A stretch of 32,240 nucleotides of DNA from an uncultured Selenomonadaceae bacterium (GTDB taxonomy: Bacteria; Bacillota; Negativicutes; Selenomonadales; Selenomonadaceae), in the NCBI GenBank assembly GCA_945873565.1, contig CAMCDL010000007.1, forward strand, positions 1-32,240, in the 5' to 3' direction. Shown here one piece after another: positions 26,547-32,240 of this stretch; the stretch's first letter is position 1, and every line of letters starts with the position of its first letter. The notes beneath the pieces were generated by a model, which saw only the letters and a program-made list of their open reading frames with translations, was not told the origin of the DNA and did not search any database. Made by a program: the position numbers and the translations under genes.

Positions 26547-27911
26547 TTATAGAGATGTTTCTGCATTTCCACGGTTTCTTGCCAGTGACATGGCCACACC
26601 GGTCAGGCACAGCACTGCAAATACACCGAAGGATATCTTTACAGCATTCAAAAGCTCTATATTATCCAAGCCTGTTGCCACCCTTACCTGGTTAACATCC
26701 ATTATAAAGGTAACTACTGCCATAGATGTGGCTTGTCCGAATATCCGCATTGTAGAAAGCACCGAGGTGGCAGTTCCATAATATTTCTTATCCACCGATC
26801 CCATTATTGCATTATTATTCGGGGAAGAAAACAGTCCTGAACCAAAGCCTATCCACATAAGAAGGGCTATTATAACATATATCGATATGCTTCCATCCAG
26901 CATGGACAGAAATATAAGGCCAAGGGCATTTACTGCCATACCAGCCGAAGCCACCTTACCTGGCCTGATGTGATCAGATATTGAACCTGCCCTTGGAGCA
27001 ACCACAGCCATTACCAGCGACTGAACCAATATTATCATTCCAGCCTCAGGTGCATCAAGCCCACAAACAAGCTGCAGGTACAGAGACATAAGAAAGCTAA
27101 CCGCGTAGGTCGCCCCGTAATGCAGCATCGATGCCAGATTGCTGCAGGTAAATTCCCTATTGCTTCTGAACAGATTAAGATTCAGCATTGGATACTCTGA
27201 ACCAAGCTCAAGCTTAACAAAAAGCAGCATGCCAATAAGTCCAGCTATAAGCATCCATCTTCCATCCTGATTGCTGAGATTTGACAATCCATAAAGCATA
27301 AGAGGTGCGGCTACCATAAAGCATGCGCTTCCTTTGTAATCAAAGGAGGCGGTTCTATCACCATACCACTCTCCCTTGATTTTCAACACCAGCCACAGAG
27401 AAAGCAGTGACATTATCCCGGATAAAAAGAAATACATTCTCCAACCAAGAAAATGGCATATAAATCCGCTTATAGCTGGTCCGCAAGTGAGTCCCACATA
27501 TACGGCTGCAGTGGATAAACCAATAACCCTGCCACGTTCTGAGGAATCAAATACTGACACCAGCAGAGCCATACCAGGCCCAAATATCATAGAAAGTATA
27601 AGTCCCTGGCAAAATCTGACAGCCGTCAGCATTTCAATAGAAATAGCTATACCTGCCATAAAAAGGCTGAAGCCGAAAAGAGCTGCACCTATTGTATATA
27701 TTTTCTTGCGGCCACATATATCTGCCAGACGTCCCATTGGCATCGTCAGCATTGCTGAACCGAACAGATACGATGACACTACTCGGCTAAGGCTGCCTGC
27801 ATCTGCTGAAAACTCCTGTCCTATTGCTGGTACAGCAACATTGATTCCGCTCCCTACAAAGGCTCCCATAAAGGATGTTATCATTGCAGCCCAAAGTACA
27901 TATTTTTCCAT
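26547..27911 (-). CDS. MFS transporter (DHA2/EmrB-QacA-like)
   Basis: 454 aa, many hydrophobic segments; NVAVPAIGQEF, GRLADICGRKKIY, GLTCGPAISGFICHFLGWRMYFFLS. Confidence 0.9.
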   Translation of the reverse strand: MEKYVLWAAMITSFMGAFVGSGINVAVPAIGQEFSADAGSLSRVVSSYLFGSAMLTMPMGRLADICGRKKIYTIGAALFGFSLFMAGIAISIEMLTAVRFCQGLILSMIFGPGMALLVSVFDSSERGRVIGLSTAAVYVGLTCGPAISGFICHFLGWRMYFFLSGIMSLLSLWLVLKIKGEWYGDRTASFDYKGSACFMVAAPLMLYGLSNLSNQDGRWMLIAGLIGMLLFVKLELGSEYPMLNLNLFRSNREFTCSNLASMLHYGATYAVSFLMSLYLQLVCGLDAPEAGMIILVQSLVMAVVAPRAGSISDHIRPGKVASAGMAVNALGLIFLSMLDGSISIYVIIALLMWIGFGSGLFSSPNNNAIMGSVDKKYYGTATSVLSTMRIFGQATSMAVVTFIMDVNQVRVATGLDNIELLNAVKISFGVFAVLCLTGVAMSLARNRGNAETSL

Positions 27912-27932
27912 GCTTTTCTCCGTAAGCTAGTA

Positions 27933-32195
<4,263 letters not shown>

Positions 32196-32240
32196 CTGTC
32201 TCTTATACACATCTGACGCTGCCGACGATATGCAGTGTGT
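32196..32240. other. Illumina Nextera adapter contamination (mosaic end + Read 1 adapter + i5 index + start of P5)
   Basis: CTGTCTCTTATACACATCTGACGCTGCCGACGA (32196-32228) is the reverse complement of the Nextera Read 1 transposase adapter. Then TATGCAGT (reverse complement of i5 index ACTGCATA, N506/S506) and GTGT (start of reverse-complement P5). Confidence 0.98.

Overview
This is a 32.2 kb housekeeping segment from a low-to-mid GC Firmicute. The gene content and order look like Negativicutes (Selenomonadales-type); that placement is inference. Almost every gene is on the minus strand. In minus-strand transcription order from the right end: pcrA (truncated), ligA, MFS transporter, gatC, gatA, gatB, thrS; then, across a small plus-strand LysM gene, an 86-aa orphan, rluB-type pseudouridine synthase, HI0933-family flavoprotein, aroA, cmk, plsC, ispH, rpsA, DUF512/PDZ radical-SAM-like protein, der, plsY; then an ACT-domain protein, hom, thrB; then gamma-carbonic anhydrase-like protein, ndk, PduO-type adenosyltransferase, FIST-GGDEF diguanylate cyclase; then UPF0173 hydrolase, miaA, hfq, dut, rarA. 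I see no tRNA, rRNA, CRISPR array, transposase or prophage genes. The observations most worth a second look are: (1) the last ~45 bp are Nextera adapter plus i5 index, which gives the terminal ORF an artefactual 'MCIRDR' N-terminus; (2) the only plus-strand gene is a YneA-like LysM protein whose consensus promoter has a LexA-box-like dyad in its spacer, followed by a 15-bp-phased array of GTTC(G) half-sites in its leader; (3) two intergenic elements, downstream of rarA and thrS, share an architecture of tandem units ending in CGTA, then a CGTAGGGG hairpin with a GGTG loop; (4) a perfect 8-bp-arm palindrome overlaps the -10 of the ACT-hom-thrB promoter, and the first gene encodes a possible HTH-ACT autoregulator; (5) a FIST-GGDEF protein has an unusual CHHCAPTC cluster and no canonical I-site. 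I found no convincing large novel system such as a defence island or biosynthetic cluster.
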